From Mycobacterium ostraviense (GTDB lineage: Bacteria > Actinomycetota > Actinomycetes > Mycobacteriales > Mycobacteriaceae), in contig NZ_NKRE01000001.1 in assembly GCF_002705925.1 (NCBI RefSeq), positions 2,351,124 to 2,415,123 on the forward strand: a stretch of 64,000 nucleotides of DNA. Direction: 5' to 3'. How positions within the stretch are numbered: the first letter of the stretch is position 1; each line of letters opens with the position of its first letter. This document shows, one piece after another, positions 55,022-63,735 of the stretch. A model generated the notes under the pieces. The model had not been told where the DNA came from. It made no database searches and saw only the letters and a list, made by a program, of their open reading frames with translations. The translations under genes and the position numbers were made by a program.

Positions 55022-55927
55022 ATGGGTGCCGGTCACGATCACAGTCACATGACTACAGCGGCGAGCGCCTCTCGGATGATCCCCCGGATGGTCATCGCCG
55101 CGGCCATCCTGGCGGCGTTCTTCGTGGTGGAACTGACCACGGCGCTGCTGATCAACTCGATCGCGCTGCTGGCCGACGCCGGACACATGCTCACCGACGT
55201 CGTCGCCGTGTTCATGGGGCTGGCCGCCGTCGTGCTGGCCAGGCGGGGCAGCTCGTCACCCGATCGCACCTACGGGTGGCATCGAGCCGAGGTGTTCACC
55301 GCGGTAGCCAACGCGGTGCTGCTGATCGGGGTCGCGCTGTTCATCCTCTACGAAGCGGTGGACCGGCTTCGCGAGACTCCCGCGGTACCCGCGATGCCGA
55401 TGATCGTGGTGGCGCTGTCGGGCCTGGTCGCCAACTTCGTCGTGGCGATGCTGTTGCGGTCCCATTCCGAGGGCAGTCTGGCGGTCAAGGGCGCCTACAT
55501 GGAAGTCGTGGCCGATACCGTCGGCAGCTTCGGCGTGTTGATCGCCGGCGTGGTGACCGTCACGACGCGCTGGCCCTATGCCGACGTGGTGGTGGCCGTG
55601 CTGGTCGCGCTGTGGGTAGCGCCCAGGGCGCTGGCGCTGGCCCGCGCGGCATTGCGCATCCTTTCCGAGTCGTCGCCCAGCCACATCGACGTGTCGGAGC
55701 TTCGGTCGGCGCTGGGCTCCGTGGACGGTGTGACGGACGTGCACGACCTGCACGTGTGGACACTTTCGCCGGGTAAGGACATGGTCACCGCGCACCTGAC
55801 CAGCGGCGGCGAGTTGACCACCGTGCTGCGGGACGCCCGTGCGCTGCTCTATGCCCGGGGGTTGAAGCACGCCACCGTTCAGGTGGAGCTGCCCGAGGAT
55901 GCCGGATACTGCGCTGCCAACCTGTAA
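55022..55927 (+). CDS. cation diffusion facilitator metal efflux protein
   Basis: This encodes 301 residues from ATG at 55022, chosen as the leaderless start; ATG at 55016 would add two. His-rich head (GAGHDHSHM), six transmembrane segments and a C-terminal cytoplasmic domain (VTDVHDLHVWTLSPGKDMVTAHL). The transport site in helix 2 is ADAGHMLTD (H55, D59). In helix 5, where zinc CDF proteins have HxxxD, this reads AYMEVVADTVGS, with E161 in place of His (E161, D165). It exports divalent metals; the exact ion is unknown, and the site suggests it may differ from zinc. Confidence 0.93.
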   Translation: MGAGHDHSHMTTAASASRMIPRMVIAAAILAAFFVVELTTALLINSIALLADAGHMLTDVVAVFMGLAAVVLARRGSSSPDRTYGWHRAEVFTAVANAVLLIGVALFILYEAVDRLRETPAVPAMPMIVVALSGLVANFVVAMLLRSHSEGSLAVKGAYMEVVADTVGSFGVLIAGVVTVTTRWPYADVVVAVLVALWVAPRALALARAALRILSESSPSHIDVSELRSALGSVDGVTDVHDLHVWTLSPGKDMVTAHLTSGGELTTVLRDARALLYARGLKHATVQVELPEDAGYCAANL

Positions 55928-55929
55928 CC

Positions 55930-56858
55930 ATGACTGATCGCCTGATTCGTCCGCTGCGTGAAGCCGACCTGCCGACGGCGAGCGCAATCTGCCGACGAGC
56001 ATTCGCGACGTTCATGAGGGTGCCCGACCCGCAGACCTTCTGGGCGGACCGTGAGTACGTCCGGACGCGTTGGCGTGCCGATCCGGATGCCGCGCTCGCC
56101 GCCGAGGTGAACGGCGCCGTGGTGGGTTCGAATTTCGTGACCAGGTGGGGCAGTTTCGCGTTCTTCGGACCGCTGACAGTGACACCGCAGCTGTGGAATC
56201 AAGGCATCGCCCAGCAGTTGATGACCGCCACGATGGATCTGATCGACTCGTGGAACATGACCGCGGCGGGGCTCTTCACGTTCGCCCACAGCCCTGGCCA
56301 CATCCACTTGTACCAGAAGTTCGGCTTCTGGCCTCGGTTCTTGACCGGGCTGCTCGCCACGACAGCCGCCGAGCCGGCGGCCGTCTCGTTCACCAGGCCC
56401 TCGCAGGCCGGAGCCGGCGAACGGAACGGTCTGATCGACGCCTGTGGTGCCTTGACCGACGACATCTACGCCGGCCTGGCGTCAGCGCCGAAATTGAGTC
56501 GGTCGACGCCCAGCAATTGGGCGACACCGTGCCGCTCGGTAGCGGCGACTCGGTGGACGCATTCGCGGTCTGTCACCTGGACACCGGTACCGAGGCCGGC
56601 GCCGACACCTGCTACATCAAGTTCGCCGCCGTCAGCCCGAGGGCACCAGCCGACCACGTCTTCGGGCAGTTGTTGGATGCCTGCGAAACGCTTGCCGTGC
56701 AACAGGGCATGCGCCGAGCGGAAGCGGGCGTCAACCTCAATCGTGGCCTGGCGTATCGGAGCATGCTCCGTCGCGGCTTCACAGCCGAGTTGTACGGCGT
56801 GTCGATGCACCGACCCGACGCACCCGCCTACATCTACGTCGTCGATGACCTGCGGTGA
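55930..56858 (+). pseudogene. GNAT acetyltransferase, frameshifted
   Basis: ATG at 55930 gives MTDRLIRPLREADLPTASAI and a good GNAT fold (FFGPLTVTPQLWNQGIAQQLMTA with the acetyl-CoA loop, LYQKFGFWPRFLTG). After DDIYAGL (about 56480) the frame turns into unrelated Ser/Arg-rich sequence. The protein resumes in the +2 frame with VSAEIESVDAQQLGDTVPLGSGD and continues to VDDLR at TGA 56858, including a second GNAT-like half. A single indel at about 56478-56490 explains it. Unless the base call is wrong, the intact ~310-residue protein is lost. Confidence 0.82.
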
Positions 56859-56867
56859 CCAACCCGG

Positions 56868-57281
56868 TCAGAGGCCCAGCGCCGGGCGCGCGGCGGGGTC
56901 GCAGTCGTCCAGCAGGTCCAGGCACCGGTCGTACTCGTCGGTTTCCCCGATGGCGTCGGCGGCTCGCGCCAGCGCCGCCACGCAGCGCAGAAAGCCTCGA
57001 TTGGGCTGGTGCGAATAGGGCACCGGACCGAAGCCCTTCCAGCCGTTGCGACGCAACTGGTCCAGGCCCCGGTGGTAGCCCGTACGGGCGTAGGCGTAGG
57101 CGGTGATGGCCTTGTCGTCGCCGAGCGCCTCCTCGGCCAACGCCGCCCAGGCCACCGACGCCGACGGATGTGCGGCGGCGACGATGCCCGGGTTTTCTCC
57201 GGCCAACAGCTCGGCCTCGGCGTCACTGTCGCCGGGAAGCAGGATCGGATCAGGCCCTAGAAGATCATCCATCGGCGTCAT
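56868..57281 (-). CDS. DUF3151 protein, Rv0360c homologue
   Basis: This encodes 137 residues from ATG at 57281; ATG at 57272 (MDDLLGPDP) is also possible. DUF3151 is recognised by LLGPDPILLPGDSDAEAELLAGENP, WAALAEEALGD and YARTGYHRGLDQLRRNGWKGFGPVPYSHQPNRGFLR. It is a helical cytoplasmic protein of unknown function, common in actinobacteria, often near fba, as here. Confidence 0.93.
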   Translation of the reverse strand: MTPMDDLLGPDPILLPGDSDAEAELLAGENPGIVAAAHPSASVAWAALAEEALGDDKAITAYAYARTGYHRGLDQLRRNGWKGFGPVPYSHQPNRGFLRCVAALARAADAIGETDEYDRCLDLLDDCDPAARPALGL

Positions 57282-57431
57282 GACGCCTATTCTGCAACTT
57301 TGCCCATCCGCCCTATTAGGGCCGGTGGTCATTTCCCAAGGACCCCGCCCCACCTCGGCGATCAGGCGAACCGGGGGTCGAATCGCTAAGCTCCGAACTA
57401 CCCACTCGATAGCGGGAGGACAACAGCGCTT

Positions 57432-58250
57432 ATGCCCAACGCACCCGAACCCGACCGCCGCGACACCGAAACCGGGGGCCAGTCGGCCGGCAATGAAGGC
57501 GCCGCAGGCACCGAGCGCCAGCCTCTGATCCCCGACGACGCCGAAACCGAGACCGTGGTGATCTCCACATCTGACCCGGAGAACAATCCGGGATCGGCAA
57601 ACGCGGACCTGCCGCGCGAACGCCGCTTTACCGCGCCGGGCTTCGACGCGAAGGAGACCCAGGTCATCGCCACCTCTCCCGAGCCGGCCACCGAGGTCTT
57701 CCACACCTCCCCGGCACCGCCCGGTCCCCCGCCGCCGATCGGCGGACCACCGAAAACCGCGACGCCACAGTCGATTCCGCCTCGCGGCGGCAAGCCGCCG
57801 TTGAGACAACGCAACTGGGGTTGGGTGTTGGCGATTGTCGTGATCGTGCTGGCGGTGGCGGCCATCGCCATCCTGGGCACGGTACTGTTCACCCGCGGCA
57901 AGCACTCGAAGGTGTCGCAGGAAGACCAGGTGCGGCAGACCATTCAGAGCTTCGACGTGGCAATCCAGACCGGCGACCTGACCACGCTGCGCAGCATCAC
58001 CTGCGGCACCACCCGCGACGGCTACGTGGACTACGACGAACGCTCCTGGAGCGAAACCTATCGACGGGTTTCGGCGGCCAAGCAGTATCCGGTGATCGCC
58101 AGCATCGACCAGGTTGTCGTCAACGGCCAACACGCCGAGGCCAATGTCACCACGTTCATGGCCTACGACCCGCAGGTCCGCTCGACACGCAGCCTCGATC
58201 TGCAGTTCCGCGACGACCAGTGGAAGATCTGCCAGTCTCCGAGCAACTAA
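57432..58250 (+). CDS. membrane-anchored Rv0361-like protein
   Basis: This encodes 272 residues. A disordered, acidic, Thr/Pro-rich cytoplasmic N-terminus of about 125 residues is followed by one transmembrane helix (WGWVLAIVVIVLAVAAIAILGTVLF) and an extracytoplasmic DUF4878/LppW-like domain with two Cys (SITCGTTRDG, WKICQSPSN). This single-helix topology is typical of mycobacterial proteins with an extracellular lumazine-binding-like fold. Function unknown. H37Rv has mgtE next; here fba follows directly. Confidence 0.88.
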   Translation: MPNAPEPDRRDTETGGQSAGNEGAAGTERQPLIPDDAETETVVISTSDPENNPGSANADLPRERRFTAPGFDAKETQVIATSPEPATEVFHTSPAPPGPPPPIGGPPKTATPQSIPPRGGKPPLRQRNWGWVLAIVVIVLAVAAIAILGTVLFTRGKHSKVSQEDQVRQTIQSFDVAIQTGDLTTLRSITCGTTRDGYVDYDERSWSETYRRVSAAKQYPVIASIDQVVVNGQHAEANVTTFMAYDPQVRSTRSLDLQFRDDQWKICQSPSN

Positions 58251-58259
58251 CTCAGACGC

Positions 58260-58317
58260 CGAGCAGACACACAATCGCACCGGACATGGCGGATTTGTGC
58301 GAGTCTGCGACTGCTCG
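58260..58317. terminator. two-step hairpin between Rv0361 and fba homologues
   Basis: CGAGCAG (58260-58266) pairs with CTGCTCG (58311-58317), and inside it TCGCAC (58275-58280) pairs with GTGCGA (58297-58302), separated by symmetric 8-base internal loops. It lies between convergent genes and could terminate transcription from both sides. Confidence 0.5.
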
Positions 58318-58328
58318 CGGAATGGAAA

Positions 58329-59363
58329 TCAGCCGGCGAGCGACTTTCCGGCGCAGTGCAGGTCGTTGCAGGCCTCGATCACCCGCTCGGTCATCGAAGC
58401 CTCGGCCTTCTTGAGGTAGCTGCGCGGGTCGTAGACCTTCTTGACGCCTACTTCGCCGTCGACCTTGAGCACGCCGTCGTAGTTGGTGAACATGTGACCG
58501 GCGATCGGGCGGGTGAACGCGTACTGGGTGTCGGTGTCGACGTTCATCTTCACCACGCCGTAGCGCAGCGCCTCCTCGATCTCGGACTTCAGCGAGCCGG
58601 ACCCGCCGTGGAAGACGAAATCGAACGGCTTGGCGTCTTCGGGCAATCCGAGCTTGGCCGCCGCCACCTTCTGCCCCTGGGCCAGGATGTCGGGACGTAG
58701 CTTGACGTTGCCGGGCTTGTAAACGCCGTGCACGTTGCCGAACGTCGCGGCCAGCAGGTACTTGCCGTGCTCACCCGCGCCGAGCGCGTCGATGGTCTTC
58801 TCGAAATCGTCTGGGGTGGTGTAGAGCTTGTCGTTGATTTCGTTGGCGACGCCGTCCTCTTCGCCGCCCACCACGCCGATCTCGATCTCCAGGATGATCT
58901 TGGCGGCCGCCGCCGCTTTGAGCAGCTCCTGGGCGATCACCAGGTTCTCGTCGATCGGCACCGCCGAGCCGTCCCACATGTGCGACTGGAACAGCGGATT
59001 GCCGCCCTTGCTCACCCGATCCGACGAGAGAGCCAGCAGCGGCCGCACGTAGCTGTCGAGTTTGTCCTTAGGGCAATGATCGGTGTGCAGCGCGACGTTG
59101 ATCGCGTACTTGGCCGCGACGACATGGGTGAACTCGGCCAGCGCGACAGCACCGATCACCATGTCCTTGACGCCGAGACCGGAGCCGAACTCCGCACCCC
59201 CGGTGGAGAACTGGATGATGCCGTCGCTGCCGGCGTCGGCGAAGCCTTTGAGCGCGGCGTTGATGGTCTCCGACGACGTGCAGTTGATGGCCGGAAAGGC
59301 GTACGCGTTCTCCTTGGCACGTCCCAGCATCTCGGCGTAGACCTCGGGCGTTGCAATGGGCAT
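58329..59363 (-). CDS. fba: class II fructose-bisphosphate aldolase Fba
   Basis: This encodes 344 residues. A zinc-dependent glycolytic/gluconeogenic aldolase. NCTSSETINAALKGFADAGSDGIIQFS, VALHTDHCPKD (metal-binding His), ILEIEIGVVGGEEDG, FGNVHGVYKPGNV and FHGGSGSLKSEI (phosphate loop) are intact. Divergent from the DedA gene with about 95 bases between. Confidence 0.97.
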   Translation of the reverse strand: MPIATPEVYAEMLGRAKENAYAFPAINCTSSETINAALKGFADAGSDGIIQFSTGGAEFGSGLGVKDMVIGAVALAEFTHVVAAKYAINVALHTDHCPKDKLDSYVRPLLALSSDRVSKGGNPLFQSHMWDGSAVPIDENLVIAQELLKAAAAAKIILEIEIGVVGGEEDGVANEINDKLYTTPDDFEKTIDALGAGEHGKYLLAATFGNVHGVYKPGNVKLRPDILAQGQKVAAAKLGLPEDAKPFDFVFHGGSGSLKSEIEEALRYGVVKMNVDTDTQYAFTRPIAGHMFTNYDGVLKVDGEVGVKKVYDPRSYLKKAEASMTERVIEACNDLHCAGKSLAG

Positions 59364-59458
59364 AAACTTCCTCCTCGAAGAATGCTGGGTCTAATCAGTA
59401 TTGCAACTCACCAGTTTGTGTCCAGGCCGGTGGGTCTGGCCCGGTATGTTGGGACATC

Positions 59459-60130
59459 GTGAGCACCGCCGTGACGGCCCTGCCGGACATCCTCGACCCG
59501 ATGTACTGGTTGGGCGCCGACGGGGTTTTCGGATCCGCCGTGCTGCCCGGGATCTTGATCATCGTCTTCATCGAGACCGGCCTGCTGTTTCCGCTGCTAC
59601 CCGGGGAATCGCTGCTGTTCACCGGCGGGCTGTTGGCCGCGAGTACCAACCCGCCGGTCACCATCGGGGTGCTCGCCCCGGCGGTAGCTGTGGTGGCGGT
59701 GCTCGGCGATCAGAACGCGTACTTCATCGGCCGCCGGATCGGGCCGGCGCTGTTCAAGAAGGAAGATTCGCGGTTCTTCAAGAAGCACTACGTGACCGAG
59801 TCACACGCATTCTTCGAAAAATACGGGCCCTGGACGATCATCCTGGCCCGCTTCGCGCCGTTCGTGCGGACCTTCGTCCCGGTGGTCGCCGGCGTGTCCT
59901 ACATGCGCTATCCGGTATTTCTCGCGTTCGACATCGTCGGCGGCATCGCCTGGGGCGCGGGTGCGACGCTGGCCGGCTACTTCCTGGGCAACGTGCCGTT
60001 CGTGCACCACAACCTGGAAAAAATCATCCTGGGCATTCTGTTCGTCTCGCTGCTGCCGGTGATGACGGCGGCATGGCGTACCTACCGGTCACGGCGGCGC
60101 GAAAGGAACGAGGCCGCACTACCCGAGTGA
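59459..60130 (+). CDS. DedA/SNARE-associated membrane protein, Rv0364 homologue
   Basis: This encodes 223 residues from GTG at 59459. DedA family: FIETGLLFPLLPGESLLFTGG, GDQNAYFIGRRIG, FAPFVRTFVPVVAGVSYMRYPVF, DIVGGIAWGAGATLAGYFLG, with conserved Arg and Glu in the membrane-embedded hairpins. Six hydrophobic segments. DedA proteins are proposed lipid scramblases for undecaprenyl phosphate or phospholipids. Convergent with the GH76 gene, overlapping by 12 bases. Confidence 0.93.
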   Translation: MSTAVTALPDILDPMYWLGADGVFGSAVLPGILIIVFIETGLLFPLLPGESLLFTGGLLAASTNPPVTIGVLAPAVAVVAVLGDQNAYFIGRRIGPALFKKEDSRFFKKHYVTESHAFFEKYGPWTIILARFAPFVRTFVPVVAGVSYMRYPVFLAFDIVGGIAWGAGATLAGYFLGNVPFVHHNLEKIILGILFVSLLPVMTAAWRTYRSRRRERNEAALPE

Positions 60131-61234
60131 GCCGACGCCGGCGACGCTGTGGGCGGCCTCCATCAGCATCCAGCCCGACAGCTGTACCGACAGATCGCGC
60201 TCCGGGATCTCGGAGCTGTTCACCGCTCCCGCGACGAACTGCGCCTGCTGTCCGCCCGCGGTGGGCAGCTCGGCGTCACGGTCCCAGAAGGCCCCGAACA
60301 CCGGCAACCCGTCCACCGTTTGCCGGTAGTCCCACGCTGATTTCGCCGACGACAGCACGATCTTGGCGGCGCTGCGGCGAGCCGCGACGTCGTCGGCGGA
60401 GTCGCCCGGCAACGTGGTGGCCACCAGCGCCAGGTAGCGGGCGGTGATACCGGCGAACAGGCCGCCGTCGCCGCCCCCGGCGCCGCGCAGCACACCAGCC
60501 GGCGCCATGTGCTGGTCCACGGCTGCCACCAGCCGCTGCACCCGGGCGAAGTGGCGCTGGTCGCCGGTGCGGGCCGCCAATTCGGTCTCCAGACCGAGCA
60601 CCACACCCTGGCAGTAGGTGTACTGGGCGCGGACCAACGACCCGTCTTTGATGCCGTCGAACACCAGCTGCGTCTCCGGGTCGATCAGCGTGCGGTCGAT
60701 CCAGTCGGCCATCTGCTGGGCACGCTGCAGCCAGTCGTCATAGCGGGCCAGAAATATCCCGGCCGGGCCGTTGGCGGGGGCGTTGAAGAACTGGTCCTGC
60801 TTGCGCCACGGGATGCCGCCGCCGTCCTCGGGTGCCCATGCGTTGACGAACTGGGCGGCCAGCTTCGGCAGCGCGCACCGCCGCTGCACCCCGGCGATCC
60901 GGGCGGCGCGTTCCAGGGCCAGCGCCAGCCACGCCATGTCGTCGTAATAGCTGTTGGTCCAGGAGAAGTTGTTGCGCAGCCGATGCGAGCGGACCTGCCG
61001 GTTGATGCTGATGTGCCGCTGCGGCTGTGGGTCGCGCAGCTGCGCATCGAGCAGGCAATCCAGCAGATGCGCCTGCCACCAGTAGTGCCAGGTGCCGAAC
61101 AGTCGGTCTTTGCGGGCCGCTGGCCAGGCCACCACACCCAGCTGCGTCCCCGGCATCGCCCAAAGCCGTCTGAGGTGCCGCTGGGTGACGGCGGCTTCGG
61201 AGGTGGCGGCCCGGTTGGCCCAGAGCTGGTCCAT
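60119..61234 (-). CDS. GH76 family glycoside hydrolase, Rv0365c homologue
   Basis: This encodes 371 residues. GH76 (alpha-1,6-mannanase) fold with the catalytic Asp pair in NSYYDDMAWLALALERA. NFSWTNSYY and GGGIPWRKQDQFFNAPANGP are family blocks. There is no signal peptide, so it may act in the cytoplasm or on intracellular mannan/lipomannan intermediates; that is inference. 3' overlap with the DedA gene. Confidence 0.92.
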   Translation of the reverse strand: MDQLWANRAATSEAAVTQRHLRRLWAMPGTQLGVVAWPAARKDRLFGTWHYWWQAHLLDCLLDAQLRDPQPQRHISINRQVRSHRLRNNFSWTNSYYDDMAWLALALERAARIAGVQRRCALPKLAAQFVNAWAPEDGGGIPWRKQDQFFNAPANGPAGIFLARYDDWLQRAQQMADWIDRTLIDPETQLVFDGIKDGSLVRAQYTYCQGVVLGLETELAARTGDQRHFARVQRLVAAVDQHMAPAGVLRGAGGGDGGLFAGITARYLALVATTLPGDSADDVAARRSAAKIVLSSAKSAWDYRQTVDGLPVFGAFWDRDAELPTAGGQQAQFVAGAVNSSEIPERDLSVQLSGWMLMEAAHSVAGVGSLG

Positions 61235-61357
61235 GGGTTAAATCCTGCCTTAGCCCTGGCTACGGTCAGCGACGGATCCGATATTCCACGGAACATCCAT
61301 TGAGCGGGTAAAGAGTGCCGGGCAGGTAATGCTCACCCTGTTGTCTGTGACGGCTAC

Positions 61358-61645
61358 CTAGTCTCCGAAGCTCACATCGTGCGAACGTGATCCATGCAAT
61401 GCTGCCACTACTATGGCCGCCGCAATCAGCGCGGTGCCCAGCACCGTTCGAAACAGCTTGGGGCCCAAACTGATTAGCTCGTGCCGACGCAACCGCGGAT
61501 GTGCCGGCGGCGCGATGGCGCCTCCACCGTCGGAATAACCATGTGCTGCCGACATGCTCAGATTCGCGATGACTTCGCGGTTTTCGGCTTCCGGCTGTGC
61601 GATTCGCCGTCCGGGGTCGAGAATGCTCCCGGCGGAGGGCGACAA
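61358..61645 (-). CDS. small membrane protein
   Basis: This encodes 95 residues from ATG at 61645, or 65 from ATG at 61555 (MSAAHGYSDGGGA). The C-terminal half has one transmembrane helix (RTVLGTALIAAAIVVAALHG) near the C-terminus and a short outside tail. No ribosome binding site is strong at either start. No family recognised; coding bias is moderate. Confidence 0.4.
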   Translation of the reverse strand: MSPSAGSILDPGRRIAQPEAENREVIANLSMSAAHGYSDGGGAIAPPAHPRLRRHELISLGPKLFRTVLGTALIAAAIVVAALHGSRSHDVSFGD

Positions 61646-61859
61646 CGTCGACGCCGGAGGACGTCAGAGGACGTCGGCGGGTGCCGTCGAACCGGCCGCA
61701 ACTGATGGTGGTGGAGTCGTTCAGCGTGGCTGCGCTTTACCGTCTCGGGGTATTCTCAGCATCCATACTCAATTTCGCCTTCTGTAGTCGGCACCGACTG
61801 GTCGCCAACTCCCCAGACGAAGAATTGGCCGGATTCGAATATTCCGAGAGCACACTGTG

Positions 61860-63266
61860 ATGAGTTACCGACACAATGTTGCAGGTACCACCTACACGTT
61901 TGATGGTCTGGTCGATGTAATGGCGAAAGCAACGCCATTGCGGTCCGGTGACCAGCTCGCCGGCTGCGCCGCCGAGCATGATGCCGAACGTGCCGCGGCC
62001 GCATGGGTGCTCGCCGACATACCCCTGACCACGTTCCTCACCGATGTCGTGGTCCCCTATGAAACCGACGAAGTTACCCGCCTGATCATCGACAGCCACG
62101 ACCGCGAGGCGTTCAGCCCGCTCGCCCACCTGACTGTGGGCGGTTTTCGGGACTGGCTATTGGATACGGCCGCCCGAGACGACAGCGCGACACGAATCGC
62201 CGCAATCGCCCCCGGCCTTACCCCAGAAATGATTGCCGCGGTCTCAAAGATAATGCGCAACCAGGATTTGATTCTGGTCGCCGCGGGCTCAACCGCTACC
62301 GCGGCCTTCCGCACCACCATCGGGTTGCCGGGCAGGTTGGCCACTCGGCTGCAGCCTAACCATCCGACCGACGACCCTCGCGGAATCGCGGCGGTGGTGC
62401 TCGACGGCCTGCTGATGGGATGCGGAGATGCGGTGATCGGCATCAACCCGGCCACCGACTCACCACACGCAACCTCGGAGCTGCTCTTCCAACTTGACGA
62501 CATCCGGCAACGCTTCAGCATCCCCACCCAGTCGTGCGTGCTGTGCCACGTGACGACCACCATGGAACTGATCGGCCGGGGCGTGCCCGTCGACCTCGTG
62601 TTCCAGTCGATCGCAGGCACCGAAGGCGCCAATTCCAGTTTCGGCGTCACCATCGCAATGTTGTTGGAAGCCAACGAGGCTGCCCGATCACTCCACCGCG
62701 GCACAGTCGGCGACAACGTGATGTACCTGGAGACGGGACAGGGGTCGGCCCTGTCGGCTGGAGCCCACCTCGGCGTGGGTGGCAAGCCCGTCGACCAGCA
62801 GACGTTGGAGGCTCGGGCCTACGCGGTGGCCCGAGCGCTGCAGCCGCTATTGATCAACACCGTCGTCGGATTTATTGGACCTGAATACCTTTACGACGGT
62901 AAGCAGATCATCCGTGCCGGGCTCGAAGACCACTTCTGCGGGAAACTGCTCGGCCTACCTATGGGCGTCGACGTCTGCTACACCAACCACGCCGAAGCGG
63001 ACCAGGATGATATGGACACGCTGCTGACCCTGCTGGGCGTAGCGGGTGCCGCCTTCGTTATCGCTGTCCCCGGCGCCGACGACATCATGCTGGGCTATCA
63101 AAGCCTGTCATTTCACGATGCGTTGTATGTGCGGCAAGCGCTGGGTTTGCGCCCTGCGCCTGAATTCGAAGCTTGGCTGGCCGGCCTGGGCATGGCCGAC
63201 ACCAACGGCCGAATTCTGCCTATCGATCTCGCGAACTCGCCATTACGCGCCCTGGCCTCCGGTTGA
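61860..63266 (+). CDS. eutB: ethanolamine ammonia-lyase large subunit EutB
   Basis: This encodes 468 residues from ATG at 61860; GTG at 61857 would add one. B12-dependent enzyme splitting ethanolamine to acetaldehyde and ammonia. SYRHNVAGTTYTFDGLVDVMAKA at the N-terminus, then RSGDQLAGCAA, GLLMGCGDAVIGINPATDS, QSCVLCHVTTTMELIGRGVPVDLVFQSIAGTEG and YLETGQGSALSAGAHLG are canonical. No ethanolamine permease or microcompartment genes are in view. The partner eutC is truncated, which questions function. Confidence 0.95.
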   Translation: MSYRHNVAGTTYTFDGLVDVMAKATPLRSGDQLAGCAAEHDAERAAAAWVLADIPLTTFLTDVVVPYETDEVTRLIIDSHDREAFSPLAHLTVGGFRDWLLDTAARDDSATRIAAIAPGLTPEMIAAVSKIMRNQDLILVAAGSTATAAFRTTIGLPGRLATRLQPNHPTDDPRGIAAVVLDGLLMGCGDAVIGINPATDSPHATSELLFQLDDIRQRFSIPTQSCVLCHVTTTMELIGRGVPVDLVFQSIAGTEGANSSFGVTIAMLLEANEAARSLHRGTVGDNVMYLETGQGSALSAGAHLGVGGKPVDQQTLEARAYAVARALQPLLINTVVGFIGPEYLYDGKQIIRAGLEDHFCGKLLGLPMGVDVCYTNHAEADQDDMDTLLTLLGVAGAAFVIAVPGADDIMLGYQSLSFHDALYVRQALGLRPAPEFEAWLAGLGMADTNGRILPIDLANSPLRALASG

Positions 63267-63643
63267 TGGGCATGTCGGATTCCGCACCCGCAGAAGACGT
63301 TTGGGCACCGTTGCGGGACACCACCCAGGCACGGATCGGACTTGGACGTGCGGGAAACTCGGTACCGACGCGGCACGTCCTAGAGTTCCAAGCCGCTCAC
63401 GCCGCCGCGCGTGACGCCGTCCATGACCCGCTCAATGTCGACAGCCTCACCAAGCAAATCCGCGAAATCGACCTGGGCGCGCCACTGCAGGTGCAAAGTA
63501 TGGCCACCTCACGAAGTGAGTACCTCCGCCGGCCCGACCTCGGTCGCAGCCCAAAAGATTTGTCCGCCGTACCGAAAACCGGCGCGGACATCGGCATCGT
63601 GCTCGCCGACGGGCTCTCACCCGCCGCGCTCACTAACCCGTAG
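63266..63643 (+). pseudogene. eutC: ethanolamine ammonia-lyase small subunit EutC, truncated
   Basis: ATG at 63266 overlaps the eutB stop. The product begins MGMSDSAPAEDVWAPLRDTT and has typical EutC blocks (RIGLGRAGNSVPTRHVLEFQAAHAAARDAVH, SRSEYLRRPDLGR, DIGIVLADGLSPAAL). It stops after TNP at 63643, giving 125 residues instead of about 250. The break falls at about 63635, within the segment that normally continues toward the B12-binding region. Downstream bases are unrelated until a thiD fragment starts at 63736. Confidence 0.85.
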
Positions 63644-63735
63644 TTCCCCCTGGTTTGGTGACGGGTTGGGGTGTGACCTGCAGTTTTGCGGTCTGGCTGT
63701 GGGGTGTACTGCCTACGTGTAGCCGAAGCGGTGGG
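63644..63735. other. junction sequence of unknown origin between eutC' and thiD'
   Basis: This 92-base stretch matches neither EutC nor ThiD coding sequence. It could be the end of a mobile element or a rearrangement scar. I did not recognise terminal inverted repeats or a known insertion sequence. Confidence 0.4.
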
